NCBI RefSeq assembly: GCF_013911645.1
Contig: NZ_JACESV010000002.1
Location: 806,001 to 870,000 of the forward strand
Reading direction: 5' to 3'
DNA length: 64,000 nt
From: Allomuricauda sp.
GTDB taxonomy: Bacteria > Bacteroidota > Bacteroidia > Flavobacteriales > Flavobacteriaceae
The translations under genes were made by a program, and so were the position numbers. The notes under the pieces were generated by a model. That model did no database searches and was not told the DNA's origin. It saw only the letters and a list, made by a program, of their open reading frames with translations. Within the stretch, counting starts at the first letter, position 1. The number at the start of each line of letters is the position of its first letter. Positions 16,567 to 24,899 of this stretch are shown here, piece by piece.

Positions 16567-17625
16567 CTAAAACGAATAGAGCAATCCCACGCCCAGTAAC
16601 TGTTTAAACTGTATACGGGCTATACCAGGGTTTATAACCGTGCCATCCTCGGCAATCTCCTCATCAAATTTTGTGTCATCATCAAAGATGAGATGGGTAC
16701 CTATATTGGCATTGAGATACTCGTTCACCTTAAGGTTAAAATTCAATTCCCAGTCTACATCAATGTTTCCAAAACTACTTATATAATCGGTATACAGATT
16801 GATCCGGTGGTTCATCAATACATTTCTTGCGATTTCGGTTTCCCACGAATTGGTGATCAAAAAACCAAGTTCCAAAAAAACATTTTTGCCCTCTTCAACA
16901 CCAAATGCACCTTGATTGGAAAGCACTTCGTCCAGAACAAAAGTGGATTTCATGGTAGCAGGTGAAATATATAGGTTGAAGTTGTCTTTAGTGGGGATAT
17001 AGGATGTACCGACACCGACAAACAGATATCCAGGGGCCATAAACCTGGAAATCGGGTTTTCTCTATCGGGATATTTATAACCGTTGGAAAACTGGGTCCG
17101 TAAATTTGCCTTAACGGAATAGTACCAGTTTGTGATGGTATCTTTTCTAAAACTTAGGGTGGTGGACAATCGAATCTGGTCGTCCGTTTTTCTTAGTTTC
17201 CTCCCTTCTTGTGCATTGAGGCCGTATCTAAGTTGAACCTCGTTGTCCCAGTTTAAATATCGGAACTTATAATTTCTGGCAAAATCTGCACTTGCAAGTG
17301 CCGAAACAGAGTTGTCGCCCCCTGCATTCCAGTTCACAAAAGCTACTTCGCTAATATTAAGTCCAAATTTGTTCACTTTTTTCCAGAATGATGTGGGCTT
17401 AAAACGGTTGTACCAAATACTCAAAGGTTTTACACGGTTAAGAACAGTACGTGGGTCGGTGAGCTTGGCACTTCTTGTAAGATATTTTAGTTTAACATCT
17501 TTGATGCGAACAATTTTAAAACCGGCATCGGTACTGTCGGGTTCAAAAACCTTTAAACGGGTTATCTGTGCATTGGCAGACAGGAAAACAGTAAGGAATA
17601 GAATCAAAAAACAATTTATTCGCAT
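16567..17625 (-). CDS. DUF3078 domain-containing secreted or outer-membrane protein
   Basis: This 352-residue protein has a signal peptide (MRINCFLILFLTVFLSANA). Its body is rich in alternating strands and contains the family landmarks SEVAFVNWNAGGDNSVSALA and GLNAQEGRKLRKTDDQIRLSTTLSFR, matching DUF3078, a Bacteroidota family probably forming an outer-membrane barrel. Function is unknown. Its start overlaps the end of dxs by ten bases on the same strand, so it is translated from the dxs message. Confidence 0.88.
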   Translation of the reverse strand: MRINCFLILFLTVFLSANAQITRLKVFEPDSTDAGFKIVRIKDVKLKYLTRSAKLTDPRTVLNRVKPLSIWYNRFKPTSFWKKVNKFGLNISEVAFVNWNAGGDNSVSALASADFARNYKFRYLNWDNEVQLRYGLNAQEGRKLRKTDDQIRLSTTLSFRKDTITNWYYSVKANLRTQFSNGYKYPDRENPISRFMAPGYLFVGVGTSYIPTKDNFNLYISPATMKSTFVLDEVLSNQGAFGVEEGKNVFLELGFLITNSWETEIARNVLMNHRINLYTDYISSFGNIDVDWELNFNLKVNEYLNANIGTHLIFDDDTKFDEEIAEDGTVINPGIARIQFKQLLGVGLLYSF

Positions 17626-19394
17626 TGGTCTAAGGTTGATTGTATGTATGAATGTATCGTATCAAAATCTATACCAGCCAATTGATGGGTCTCGGGTATG
17701 GTGCCATGCTCAACAAATTGATCGGGAACTCCAAATATTTTAACAGGTTTTGACAATCCCTCCTCATTGGCGAATTCCAAAACAGCAGAACCAAAACCAC
17801 CTATTTTGGTACCATCCTCTACAGTAATAATGTACTTGTATTTGGTAAAAATAGTGCGTAGTGCATTCTTGTCCAAGGGTTTTACGAAACGCATATCGTA
17901 ATGGCCAACTTTTTCGGAACCATCTAAATTTTTAATGAGGCCGGCGATAGTGTTACCTATATGACCTATGGTAAGTACCGCAATTTCGGAACCTTCTTTC
18001 AAACACCGGGACTTACCAATTTCAATAGGCTCAAAATCATTCCTCCAATCAATGTTCGTTCCCCGACCTCTAGGGTATCGTATGGCAATGGGATTATTTA
18101 GCCCCAATTGTGCGGTGTACATTATATTTCGGAGTTCCATTTCGTTCATTGGAGCAAAAACGATGAAGTTTGGGATGCAACGCAAATAGGCCATATCAAA
18201 AACACCGTGATGGGTCGGGCCGTCCTGTCCTACAAGTCCTGCACGGTCCAAACAAAAAATAACCGGAAGCTTTTGTAGGGCCACATCATGTATCACCTGG
18301 TCATAGGCCCGTTGTAAAAAAGTGGAATAAATATTACAAAAAGGCACTAAACCTTGTGTGGCCATTCCTGCAGCCAAGGTAACGGCATGTTGCTCGGCTA
18401 TCCCTACGTCAAAGGCACGGTCGGGCATTTGGTTCATCATAAATTTTAGCGAGCTGCCACTGGGCATGGCAGGGGTGATTCCAACAATATTTTTATTTTT
18501 TTTGGCCAATTCCACTATGCTGTGTCCAAAAACATCTTGATATTTTGGAGGTTCATTCTGCCCAGATTTTTTCAGACGTTCCCCGGTAAGCTTGTCAAAC
18601 TTTCCAGGAGCATGGTACACCACTTGATCTTCCTCAGCCTGTTTCAGCCCTTTCCCCTTTGTAGTGATGATATGAAGCAACTTTGGTCCCTCCACATGTT
18701 TTAGGCGTTCCAGTTCCTTGACCAAGGCTTTTATATCATGTCCATCAATAGGACCCGAATAGTTGAGGTTAAGACATTCAAAAATATTTTCGTCTTTGGC
18801 GGTACCTGCCTTTACGTTGGTGAGATATTTTTTTAGGGCCCCAACGCTGGGATCGATTCCAATGGCATTGTCATTGAGCACGATTAATGCGTTTACATGG
18901 GTCACTCCGAGATGGTTCAATCCTTCAAAGGCCATTCCGCTGGCAATAGAGGCGTCGCCCACCACGGCAATATGCTGTTTGGTATAATCGCCTTTTAATT
19001 TGGATGCCATTGCCATTCCCAATATGGCCGATATGGCGGTGGAACTATGTCCCGTTCCAAAATCGTCGTATTCGCTTTCGGTTCTTTTTGGAAAACCACT
19101 AATTCCGCCCAACTGTCGATTGGTTTCAAAGATTTCCTTTCGTCCGGTCAAAATTTTATGCCCGTAGGCTTGGTGGCCCACATCCCAGATAAGTTTGTCG
19201 TTGGGAGTATTGAACACATAATGCAGGGCAATGGTAAGTTCCACCGCCCCTAAACTTGCGCCTAAATGTCCTTCTTTGGTGGAAACAATATCAATAATAA
19301 ACTCCCTTAATTCTTGGGCGAGTTTGGGCAGCTCATATAAAGGTATTTTTTTGAGGTCTTCGGGGGATTCGATATGTGGTAACAGCCTTTTCAA
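17616..19394 (-). CDS. dxs: 1-deoxy-D-xylulose-5-phosphate synthase
   Basis: The 592-residue thiamine-diphosphate enzyme condenses pyruvate and glyceraldehyde 3-phosphate, the first step of the non-mevalonate isoprenoid pathway. HLGASLGAVELTIALHYVFNTP, GHSSTAISA, the TPP motif GDASIASGMAFEGLNH with NDN following, and the transketolase-like pyrimidine and C-terminal domains are all present. I place the start at the TTG at 19394 (MKRLLPHIESPEDLK), which matches the usual family N-terminus; eleven more codons to a TTG at 19427 are possible. It shares a ten-base overlap with DUF3078. Its product feeds the polyprenyl and carotenoid genes at 32912-35034. Confidence 0.95.
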   Translation of the reverse strand: MKRLLPHIESPEDLKKIPLYELPKLAQELREFIIDIVSTKEGHLGASLGAVELTIALHYVFNTPNDKLIWDVGHQAYGHKILTGRKEIFETNRQLGGISGFPKRTESEYDDFGTGHSSTAISAILGMAMASKLKGDYTKQHIAVVGDASIASGMAFEGLNHLGVTHVNALIVLNDNAIGIDPSVGALKKYLTNVKAGTAKDENIFECLNLNYSGPIDGHDIKALVKELERLKHVEGPKLLHIITTKGKGLKQAEEDQVVYHAPGKFDKLTGERLKKSGQNEPPKYQDVFGHSIVELAKKNKNIVGITPAMPSGSSLKFMMNQMPDRAFDVGIAEQHAVTLAAGMATQGLVPFCNIYSTFLQRAYDQVIHDVALQKLPVIFCLDRAGLVGQDGPTHHGVFDMAYLRCIPNFIVFAPMNEMELRNIMYTAQLGLNNPIAIRYPRGRGTNIDWRNDFEPIEIGKSRCLKEGSEIAVLTIGHIGNTIAGLIKNLDGSEKVGHYDMRFVKPLDKNALRTIFTKYKYIITVEDGTKIGGFGSAVLEFANEEGLSKPVKIFGVPDQFVEHGTIPETHQLAGIDFDTIHSYIQSTLDQCE

Positions 19395-19477
19395 TGGATA
19401 AAAAACAAAAGTATTGATTCTCCCCAAGATTATTTTATGTGTAGCTTAGCAATCTCTTGAAAAATGACATAAAAATC

Positions 19478-19927
19478 GTGGAGAACCCGTTTGATGACAA
19501 CTATTTTATGAAGAAAGCCATGCAAGAGGCAGAAATTGCCTTTGAAAATGGCGAAGTTCCCGTTGGAGCGGTTATCGTAACAAACAATCGAATCATTGGG
19601 AGGGCCCATAACCTTACGGAACGATTAAAGGATGTTACGGCCCATGCCGAGATGCAGGCGATTACCGCTGCTTCCAATTTTTTGGGCGGAAAATACCTTC
19701 AGGGCTGTACGTTGTACGTTACTTTGGAACCCTGTCAAATGTGTGCGGGCGGCTTGTATTGGAGCCAAATTTCGAGAGTGGTCTATGGAGCTTCGGACCT
19801 AGAGCGCGGGTTTAGCGTTATGGGAGGGCATTTGCATCCGAAGACAGAAGTTGTTGGTGGAGTAATGGAAAAGGAAGCTTCCGAGCTGTTAAAGCGATTC
19901 TTCATTCAAAGAAGAAACCTGAATTAA
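19478..19927 (+). CDS. tadA: tRNA-specific adenosine deaminase-like nucleoside deaminase
   Basis: A 149-residue zinc enzyme that converts adenosine 34 of tRNA-Arg(ACG) to inosine. From the GTG at 19478 it reads MENPFDDNYFMKKAMQEAE. The catalytic H56-A-E58 lies in THAEMQ-like context, and the zinc cysteines are in PCQMC (C86, C89). That start gives the normal family length; a TTG at 19457 would add seven residues, and an ATG at 19508 would cut into the first helix. A guanine deaminase-like activity cannot be wholly excluded, but the GAVIV...HAEM...LEPCxMC pattern and length favour TadA. It diverges from dxs and is followed by a hairpin terminator. Confidence 0.88.
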   Translation: MENPFDDNYFMKKAMQEAEIAFENGEVPVGAVIVTNNRIIGRAHNLTERLKDVTAHAEMQAITAASNFLGGKYLQGCTLYVTLEPCQMCAGGLYWSQISRVVYGASDLERGFSVMGGHLHPKTEVVGGVMEKEASELLKRFFIQRRNLN

Positions 19928-19930
19928 ACA

Positions 19931-19957
19931 AAAAACCCCGGCATCGCCAGGGTTTTT
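19931..19957. terminator. Bidirectional terminator between tadA and the cold-shock gene
   Basis: AAAAACCCCGGC (from 19931) pairs with GCCAGGGTTTTT (to 19957) around ATC with one C-A mismatch. It has T-runs on both strands and sits between two convergent genes, four bases after the tadA stop. Confidence 0.85.
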
Positions 19958-19982
19958 AAATCAAAATCAAAATAAAATATTG

Positions 19983-20177
19983 TTATCCGATTACTTGCAC
20001 TTGTGCAGCAACCACTCCTTTTCTTCCTTCTTCTTCAATGTATTCTACTTTGTCGCCTTCGTTCAATTCCACACCGTTCAATGCCGTAACATGAACAAAA
20101 ATGTCTTTTCCTGTGTCGTCGTTTGTAATAAATCCATAACCTTTGGATTCATTGAAAAATTTTACTGTACCAGTCAT
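19983..20177 (-). CDS. Cold-shock domain protein (CspA family)
   Basis: This 64-residue single-stranded nucleic acid-binding protein consists of one cold-shock domain. It starts MTGTVKFFNESKGYGFI, with the RNP1 motif KGYGFI at residues 12-17 and the RNP2-equivalent IFVHV at 26-30. It acts as an RNA chaperone in the cytoplasm. The cold-shock or growth-phase role is inferred from the family. It is single, bounded downstream by the shared terminator. Confidence 0.95.
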   Translation of the reverse strand: MTGTVKFFNESKGYGFITNDDTGKDIFVHVTALNGVELNEGDKVEYIEEEGRKGVVAAQVQVIG

Positions 20178-20259
20178 TAAAAAATAAATAAATGTTAAAT
20201 TACGAATGTAACTTTTTTTGTGGCTGATTGGATGAAAAGAAGTTTAAATCTTAAGAAAA

Positions 20260-20520
20260 TTATTGATTTTTTGACTTTTTATGCTCTTTTTCTTGCATTT
20301 TCTTAATATTTTCCTTAGTCAGCATATAATCTTTCATGTTTTTGCCCTGGCTCTCTTTCCATAGAAAAAGAGGCATGGCTACCAAAAAGAGGCCTACGGT
20401 ACCTCCTCCAATATATTTTTGGGCCTCCGGATGGTCTTCATCCAGGGAAAGACCATAGAAGATTGAAGCAAAAGAAGCTATCATGATAAGGAAAATGATA
20501 TGTTTTAGTTTGATTTTCAT
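20260..20520 (-). CDS. Small membrane protein of unknown function
   Basis: The 86-residue protein has two hydrophobic segments (about residues 8-24 and 38-53), separated by a short acidic loop, and a lysine-rich tail (EKEHKKSKNQ). I do not recognise a named family. It starts four bases inside the end of the ClC channel gene (overlap 20517-20520), so it is translated from the same message. It could be a small accessory to the channel, but nothing in the sequence proves that. Confidence 0.7.
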   Translation of the reverse strand: MKIKLKHIIFLIMIASFASIFYGLSLDEDHPEAQKYIGGGTVGLFLVAMPLFLWKESQGKNMKDYMLTKENIKKMQEKEHKKSKNQ

Positions 20521-22301
20521 TGGGAATAATTAATCAGTTTTCTCCGATAGGCCGTCAACATTTTGGATTTGGATATAAAGCCTTCGTATTTGCCATTTTT
20601 GATAACGGGCAAATTCCAAGCCCCGCTATCTTGAAATTTTTTCATCACCTGTTTCATATTGTCCGTCTCGTAAAAGATAACCTCTGGGGGGGCATGCATC
20701 AAATTTTTAACAAAAACGGTGTCGTACATTTCGGTATCGAACATCATGGGTCTAATATCGTCCAGAACAATTATTCCAATCAGTTTTTTTTCATCATCCA
20801 AAACCGGAAAAAGGTTTCTTTTGGATTTGGAAACGGATTGGTGCAGCATTTCACCCAAGGACATTTGGGGGTGTACAGGCCGAAAATTCTTTTCAATAAC
20901 ATCGTCCATTTCCATAAGCCCAAGTACCATTTGGTCCTTGTTGTGGGACAAAAGTGCCCCTATTTTGGCCAGCTCTTTGGTATAAATGGTGTAATCGAGC
21001 GCGTTTTTGGTGATTAAGTAGGAGATGGCGGCAGTAATCATTAAAGGTACAAAGAGTTGATAGCCTCCCGTTATTTCTGCAATCAAGAATATGGCGGTCA
21101 AGGGTGCGTGGATCACCCCGGCAATCAAACCGGACATACCGATCAAGGTGAAATTGCTTTCGGAAACAGAGAACCCGAATCCTAGGTTGTTGATTACCTT
21201 GGCCACCACATTGCCCAATGCACTTCCCATAACCATGGTGGGGATAAATACTCCACCAGCACCCCCGGCACCAATGGTGGTCGTCATGGCAATAGCTTTA
21301 AAAATGGTGATTCCGAACAAGAGGGCGATGACCACCCAAATATTATGTGTATAATCATCAAAAGGAGTGGTGCCGAGCGCTTTTAGATGATTACCATCCA
21401 ATAGATTGTTTATGAATCCAAAACCTTCACCATAAAGAGGTGGAATGGCATATAACATTACCCCAATGGCAATACCGCCGACCAAAAGTTTATACTTTGG
21501 ACTTTTAAGCTTTTTAAAAAGGGACAATATGGCGAAATACATTTTGGTAAAATAGATGGAGGCAAACCCTGTACCGACACCTAATAAAATGTAAAAGGGG
21601 GTGTCTTCCAATTTAAATCCTTCGGATAGGGAAAAGCTGAACAATACTTCGTTTCCCAAAAAGAAATAGGATGTCAGCACCCCGGAAATGGATGCTAAAA
21701 GCAGGGGCAGCATGGACATCATGGTCAGATCTAGGGTAAAAATCTCAACGGCAAAAATAATGGCCGCAATGGGGGACTGAAAAATGGAGGCAATTGCCCC
21801 GGCCGATGCGCATGCCACCAAAAGTGTCCTGGTCTTGGCATCTATATGGAACAATCGGCTCAAATTTGAACTTACTGCGGATCCCGATTTTACGGCTGGC
21901 CCCAACAATCCTACCGAACCACCAAAACCTACGGTAAGAGGAGCGGTGATCAAAGGGGTGTAAATATCTTTTAGTTTGAGTAGTCCTCTTTTTTTGGAAA
22001 GCGAGAAGATGATGGATGAAATCGCATGCTGCAAAGGTTCTTTATGCACAAATTTTACATAAAGATATACCAACGTTAGCCCAATGGTCGGGAGTATAAA
22101 GTACAGTTGATTCTCTGAAAAAACAATGCCTTTTTTTAAAAGTGACTCGATAAAATAGGTGGAGTTTTTTACGGTAACGGCAACCAATCCTGCCAAAAAA
22201 CCCACAATAAGGCTCATTATTTGAATAAAGGTCCTGTTGGAGATATTTCTATATCGCCATTTTAGAAATCGGGTGAGCAGTTTTTTGTTGCTGTAAGGCA
22301 T
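20517..22301 (-). CDS. ClC-type chloride channel/transporter with CBS domains
   Basis: A 594-residue inner-membrane protein with the ClC selectivity segments in order: GGSVGLLGPAVKSGS (GxxGxxGP-type, about 124-138), GAGGAGGVFIPTMVMGSALG (about 342-361) and GMSGLIAGVIHAPLTAIFLIAE. The last 140 residues hold two CBS modules (VHPQMSLGEMLHQSVSKSKRNLFPVLDDE; DSGAWNLPVIKNGKYEGFISKSKML), which may sense adenine nucleotides. The first filter segment has GSVGLLGP rather than GSxGPEGP. The glutamate that gates H+/Cl- exchange is therefore absent at that position, which suggests a channel-like or altered mechanism (inference). It precedes a small membrane protein gene with a four-base overlap. Confidence 0.88.
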   Translation of the reverse strand: MPYSNKKLLTRFLKWRYRNISNRTFIQIMSLIVGFLAGLVAVTVKNSTYFIESLLKKGIVFSENQLYFILPTIGLTLVYLYVKFVHKEPLQHAISSIIFSLSKKRGLLKLKDIYTPLITAPLTVGFGGSVGLLGPAVKSGSAVSSNLSRLFHIDAKTRTLLVACASAGAIASIFQSPIAAIIFAVEIFTLDLTMMSMLPLLLASISGVLTSYFFLGNEVLFSFSLSEGFKLEDTPFYILLGVGTGFASIYFTKMYFAILSLFKKLKSPKYKLLVGGIAIGVMLYAIPPLYGEGFGFINNLLDGNHLKALGTTPFDDYTHNIWVVIALLFGITIFKAIAMTTTIGAGGAGGVFIPTMVMGSALGNVVAKVINNLGFGFSVSESNFTLIGMSGLIAGVIHAPLTAIFLIAEITGGYQLFVPLMITAAISYLITKNALDYTIYTKELAKIGALLSHNKDQMVLGLMEMDDVIEKNFRPVHPQMSLGEMLHQSVSKSKRNLFPVLDDEKKLIGIIVLDDIRPMMFDTEMYDTVFVKNLMHAPPEVIFYETDNMKQVMKKFQDSGAWNLPVIKNGKYEGFISKSKMLTAYRRKLINYSQ

Positions 22302-22332
22302 CGAGGTGTATAATACTATTAAAAGTATTAAA

Positions 22333-22357
22333 AAATCCCGCTAACAAAGCGGGATTT
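22333..22357 (-). terminator. Intrinsic terminator of aspS
   Basis: Nine-base perfect arms AAATCCCGC (22333-22341) and GCGGGATTT (22349-22357) flank a seven-base loop. On the minus strand the stem is followed by a T-run, and it lies nine bases after the aspS stop. Confidence 0.88.
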
Positions 22358-22365
22358 ACTTTATA

Positions 22366-24114
22366 TCACAAGTCCAATTTTAAATGGAGCTCTTTCAACT
22401 GTTCTTCGTCAATGTTTGCTGGGGCATCGATCATAACATCGCGTCCGCTATTGTTTTTGGGGAACGCAATGTAATCCCGAATGGTTTCCTGTCCGCCCAA
22501 AATGGCCACCAATCTATCCAAGCCAAAAGCAATCCCACCGTGAGGAGGGGCGCCATATTGGAAAGCATCCATTAAAAAGCCAAACTGGGCCTTCGCTTCT
22601 TCGTGAGTGAAGCCCAAATGTTTGAACATGGTTGCTTGAGTCTCCTTGTCATAGATTCTTATGGAACCGCCACCGATCTCGTTTCCATTGAGCACCAAAT
22701 CGTAGGCATTGGCCTTTACCTCCCCCGGTTTTGTGTCCAGCAATTCCAATTGACCTGGTTTTGGGGAAGTGAAGGGGTGGTGCATGGCATGGTATTTCCC
22801 CGTTTCCTCATCCAATTCCAATAAAGGGAAGTCCACTACCCACAATGGAGCAAACTCATCTGGATTTCTAAGTCCCAAACGGGTTGCCAATTCCATGCGT
22901 AATGCGCTCAATTGTGCACGGGTTTCGTTGGTGTTTCCGGATAGTACACAGATGAGGTCGCCTGGTTTGGCCCCGGTTACCTCAGCCCATTTGGCCAAGT
23001 CTTCTTGGTCGTAAAATTTGTCCACGGAAGATTTATAGGAGCCATCTTCGTTGCACTTAACATAGACCATTCCTTTTGCGCCAACTTGTGGGCGTTTTAC
23101 CCAGTCTACCAGTTTGTCTATTTCTTTTCTGGTATACGAAGCTGCTCCCGGAACAGCGATTCCCACCACCAATTCGGCGGAGTTGAAGACGTTAAAATCT
23201 TTGTGCTGGGCCACATGGTTGAGCTCGCCGAACTGCATGCCAAATCGAATGTCGGGTTTGTCGTTCCCGTACAGGCGCATGGCATCATCATAAGTCATTC
23301 TCGGGAACTCATCTATTTCCACACCTTTGATTTCTTTCAAAAGATGCTTGGTCAAACCTTCAAAAGTGTTCAAAATGTCCTCTTGTTCCACAAAGGCCAT
23401 TTCGCAGTCAATTTGAGTAAACTCCGGTTGGCGGTCGGCACGGAGGTCTTCATCCCTAAAACATTTCACTATTTGAAAATATTTGTCCATTCCTCCGACC
23501 ATCAACAATTGTTTAAAGGTTTGTGGGGACTGGGGCAGGGCGTAGAACTGACCTTCGTTCATTCGGCTGGGCACCAAAAAGTCCCTAGCTCCTTCAGGAG
23601 TGGATTTTATCAAATATGGAGTTTCAATATCGATAAAGCCTTGGTCGGATAGATATTTCCTAACCTCCATGGTTACTTTATGCCTAAAGATGAGTTTGTT
23701 CTTTACTGGATTTCTACGGATATCCAAATAGCGGTACTTCATTCGGATGTCTTCCCCGCCATCGGTCTCATCCTCTATGGTAAATGGAGGAAGCAGGGAC
23801 TTGTTCAAGATGGTGAGTTCGGTTACGAGCACCTCAATTTCTCCTGTGGGAATATTTGGATTTTTGGAAGTACGTTCAATAACCTCGCCTTTGGCTTGGA
23901 TAACGGTTTCGCGACCAAGTTCCCTAGCCTGTTCAAGCAATTCTTGGGAAGTGCGTTCCTGGTCAAAAACCAATTGGGTAATACCGTAGCGGTCACGGAG
24001 GTCTACCCAAACTACAAAACCTTTGTCGCGGAGTTTGTGCACCCATCCACTTAAAATAACTTCTGAACCTATATCCGATGCCCTTAATGCACCACAAGTA
24101 TTGCTTCTGTACAT
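22366..24114 (-). CDS. aspS: Aspartyl-tRNA synthetase
   Basis: This 582-residue class II synthetase charges tRNA-Asp. It starts [11 protein letters not shown] with the OB-fold anticodon-binding domain (about residues 1-110). The catalytic core follows with motif 2 ([26 protein letters not shown]), the bacterial GAD insertion (about 290-400, including [28 protein letters not shown]), and motif 3 ([19 protein letters not shown]). The bacterial-type length and GAD insert distinguish it from archaeal-type AspRS. It is monocistronic, ended by the hairpin at 22333-22357. Whether it is discriminating cannot be settled by eye. Confidence 0.97.
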   Translation of the reverse strand: MYRSNTCGALRASDIGSEVILSGWVHKLRDKGFVVWVDLRDRYGITQLVFDQERTSQELLEQARELGRETVIQAKGEVIERTSKNPNIPTGEIEVLVTELTILNKSLLPPFTIEDETDGGEDIRMKYRYLDIRRNPVKNKLIFRHKVTMEVRKYLSDQGFIDIETPYLIKSTPEGARDFLVPSRMNEGQFYALPQSPQTFKQLLMVGGMDKYFQIVKCFRDEDLRADRQPEFTQIDCEMAFVEQEDILNTFEGLTKHLLKEIKGVEIDEFPRMTYDDAMRLYGNDKPDIRFGMQFGELNHVAQHKDFNVFNSAELVVGIAVPGAASYTRKEIDKLVDWVKRPQVGAKGMVYVKCNEDGSYKSSVDKFYDQEDLAKWAEVTGAKPGDLICVLSGNTNETRAQLSALRMELATRLGLRNPDEFAPLWVVDFPLLELDEETGKYHAMHHPFTSPKPGQLELLDTKPGEVKANAYDLVLNGNEIGGGSIRIYDKETQATMFKHLGFTHEEAKAQFGFLMDAFQYGAPPHGGIAFGLDRLVAILGGQETIRDYIAFPKNNSGRDVMIDAPANIDEEQLKELHLKLDL

Positions 24115-24477
24115 GATGTTTGTTATGAGAGCGCAAATTTAATAGGAATGTGGCTATTTTTTAGGAGATATGTCCATTTTCTGTTTGTTGTTCTTTTTTT
24201 AAGGGAGAAGTGATTGCATATTCGAGACCTGCTTAACGTTAAATTAACATTGAAAGTGATTTATCAACCAGTATTGAACGATTATGAGTAAAAATATTCG
24301 CTAAAAGCACAGATTAGTAATATTTGTACAAAGTTTAACTATTTGAATAACAATAAATTAAAATTTTAAAGTTAATTTAATGTAAACTAAAAGTTATGTA
24401 AATGTGTGATTAACGTAAAATTTAAGTAAATTTGATACGTTATCATTAGGAATAAACAATATTAAATCCCATAAAGA
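24115..24477. other. AT-rich non-coding spacer between aspS and the MORN gene
   Basis: No gene is seen in these 363 bases. The spacer holds CTTAACGTTAAATTAACATTGA (two TTAAC direct repeats with an 11-base period, 24233-24248). This shares the sequence GTTAA-N-TTAACATTGA with the porin leader at 14933-14948. A weak promoter (TAAATTTG at 24427-24434) lies near the right end. Confidence 0.5.
24403..24434 (+). promoter_or_regulatory. Candidate promoter of the MORN-type gene
   Basis: TAAATTTG at 24427-24434 matches the TAnnTTTG -7 consensus. TGTG at 24403-24406, twenty bases upstream, is a weak -33 match. The -7 box is 43 bases before the ATG at 24478. Confidence 0.4.
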
Positions 24478-24828
24478 ATGAAAAAAGCAATATTATTTTT
24501 GGCGGTGATATTTGCGGTTAGTGTATCTGCTCAAGATATGAAGCCGACCTTTGAAAAAATGGGAAAAATGGTGAAAGCCACCTATTTTCATGACAATGGT
24601 GAAATTGCCCAAACAGGTTATATTTTGAACGGAAAATTACATGGTGATTGGGTAATGTTCAATGTTGAAGGTAAAAAAATTGCCACTGGCCAATACGAAA
24701 ATGGAGAAAGAACCGGTAAATGGTTTTTTTGGAAGAATGATGGATTACGCGAAGTGGACTTTACGGACAACCGCATAGTGCAAGTAAAAAATTGGAACGA
24801 AGGCGATGCCGTTACGATAAACCAATAA
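24478..24828 (+). CDS. Secreted protein with YwqK/MORN-type repeats
   Basis: The 116-residue protein has a signal peptide (MKKAILFLAVIFAVSVSAQ). It carries consecutive MORN-like repeats around ATYFHDNGEIAQTGYILNGKLHGDWVMFN and ATGQYENGERTGKWFFWKNDG, where each unit follows the G-x-x-x-G-x-W pattern. Such repeats form a beta-hairpin sheet used for binding; some databases label the group YwqK antitoxin, but export and the lack of a toxin neighbour argue against that role here. It is a single gene with its own promoter-like motif and a hairpin terminator. Confidence 0.8.
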   Translation: MKKAILFLAVIFAVSVSAQDMKPTFEKMGKMVKATYFHDNGEIAQTGYILNGKLHGDWVMFNVEGKKIATGQYENGERTGKWFFWKNDGLREVDFTDNRIVQVKNWNEGDAVTINQ

Positions 24829-24846
24829 GATAAATCAGTGTTTAAG

Positions 24847-24877
24847 AAAAAGCCCCGGCCAATTTGGCCGGGCTTTT
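24847..24877. terminator. Bidirectional terminator between the MORN gene and the RND operon
   Basis: AAAAGCCCCGGCC pairs with GGCCGGGCTTTT around AATTT with one mismatched pair and has A/T runs on both sides. It separates two convergent transcription units. Confidence 0.88.
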
Positions 24878-24899
24878 CTATTTTTTGGGGAAGTAACTT

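Noticed and set aside
23005..23652. 215-codon plus-strand open frame inside aspS
   Set aside because: It is an antisense shadow of aspartyl-tRNA synthetase.
24478..24828. YwqK-type antitoxin
   Set aside because: The protein has a signal peptide and no toxin gene nearby; the MORN-like repeats explain the database label.
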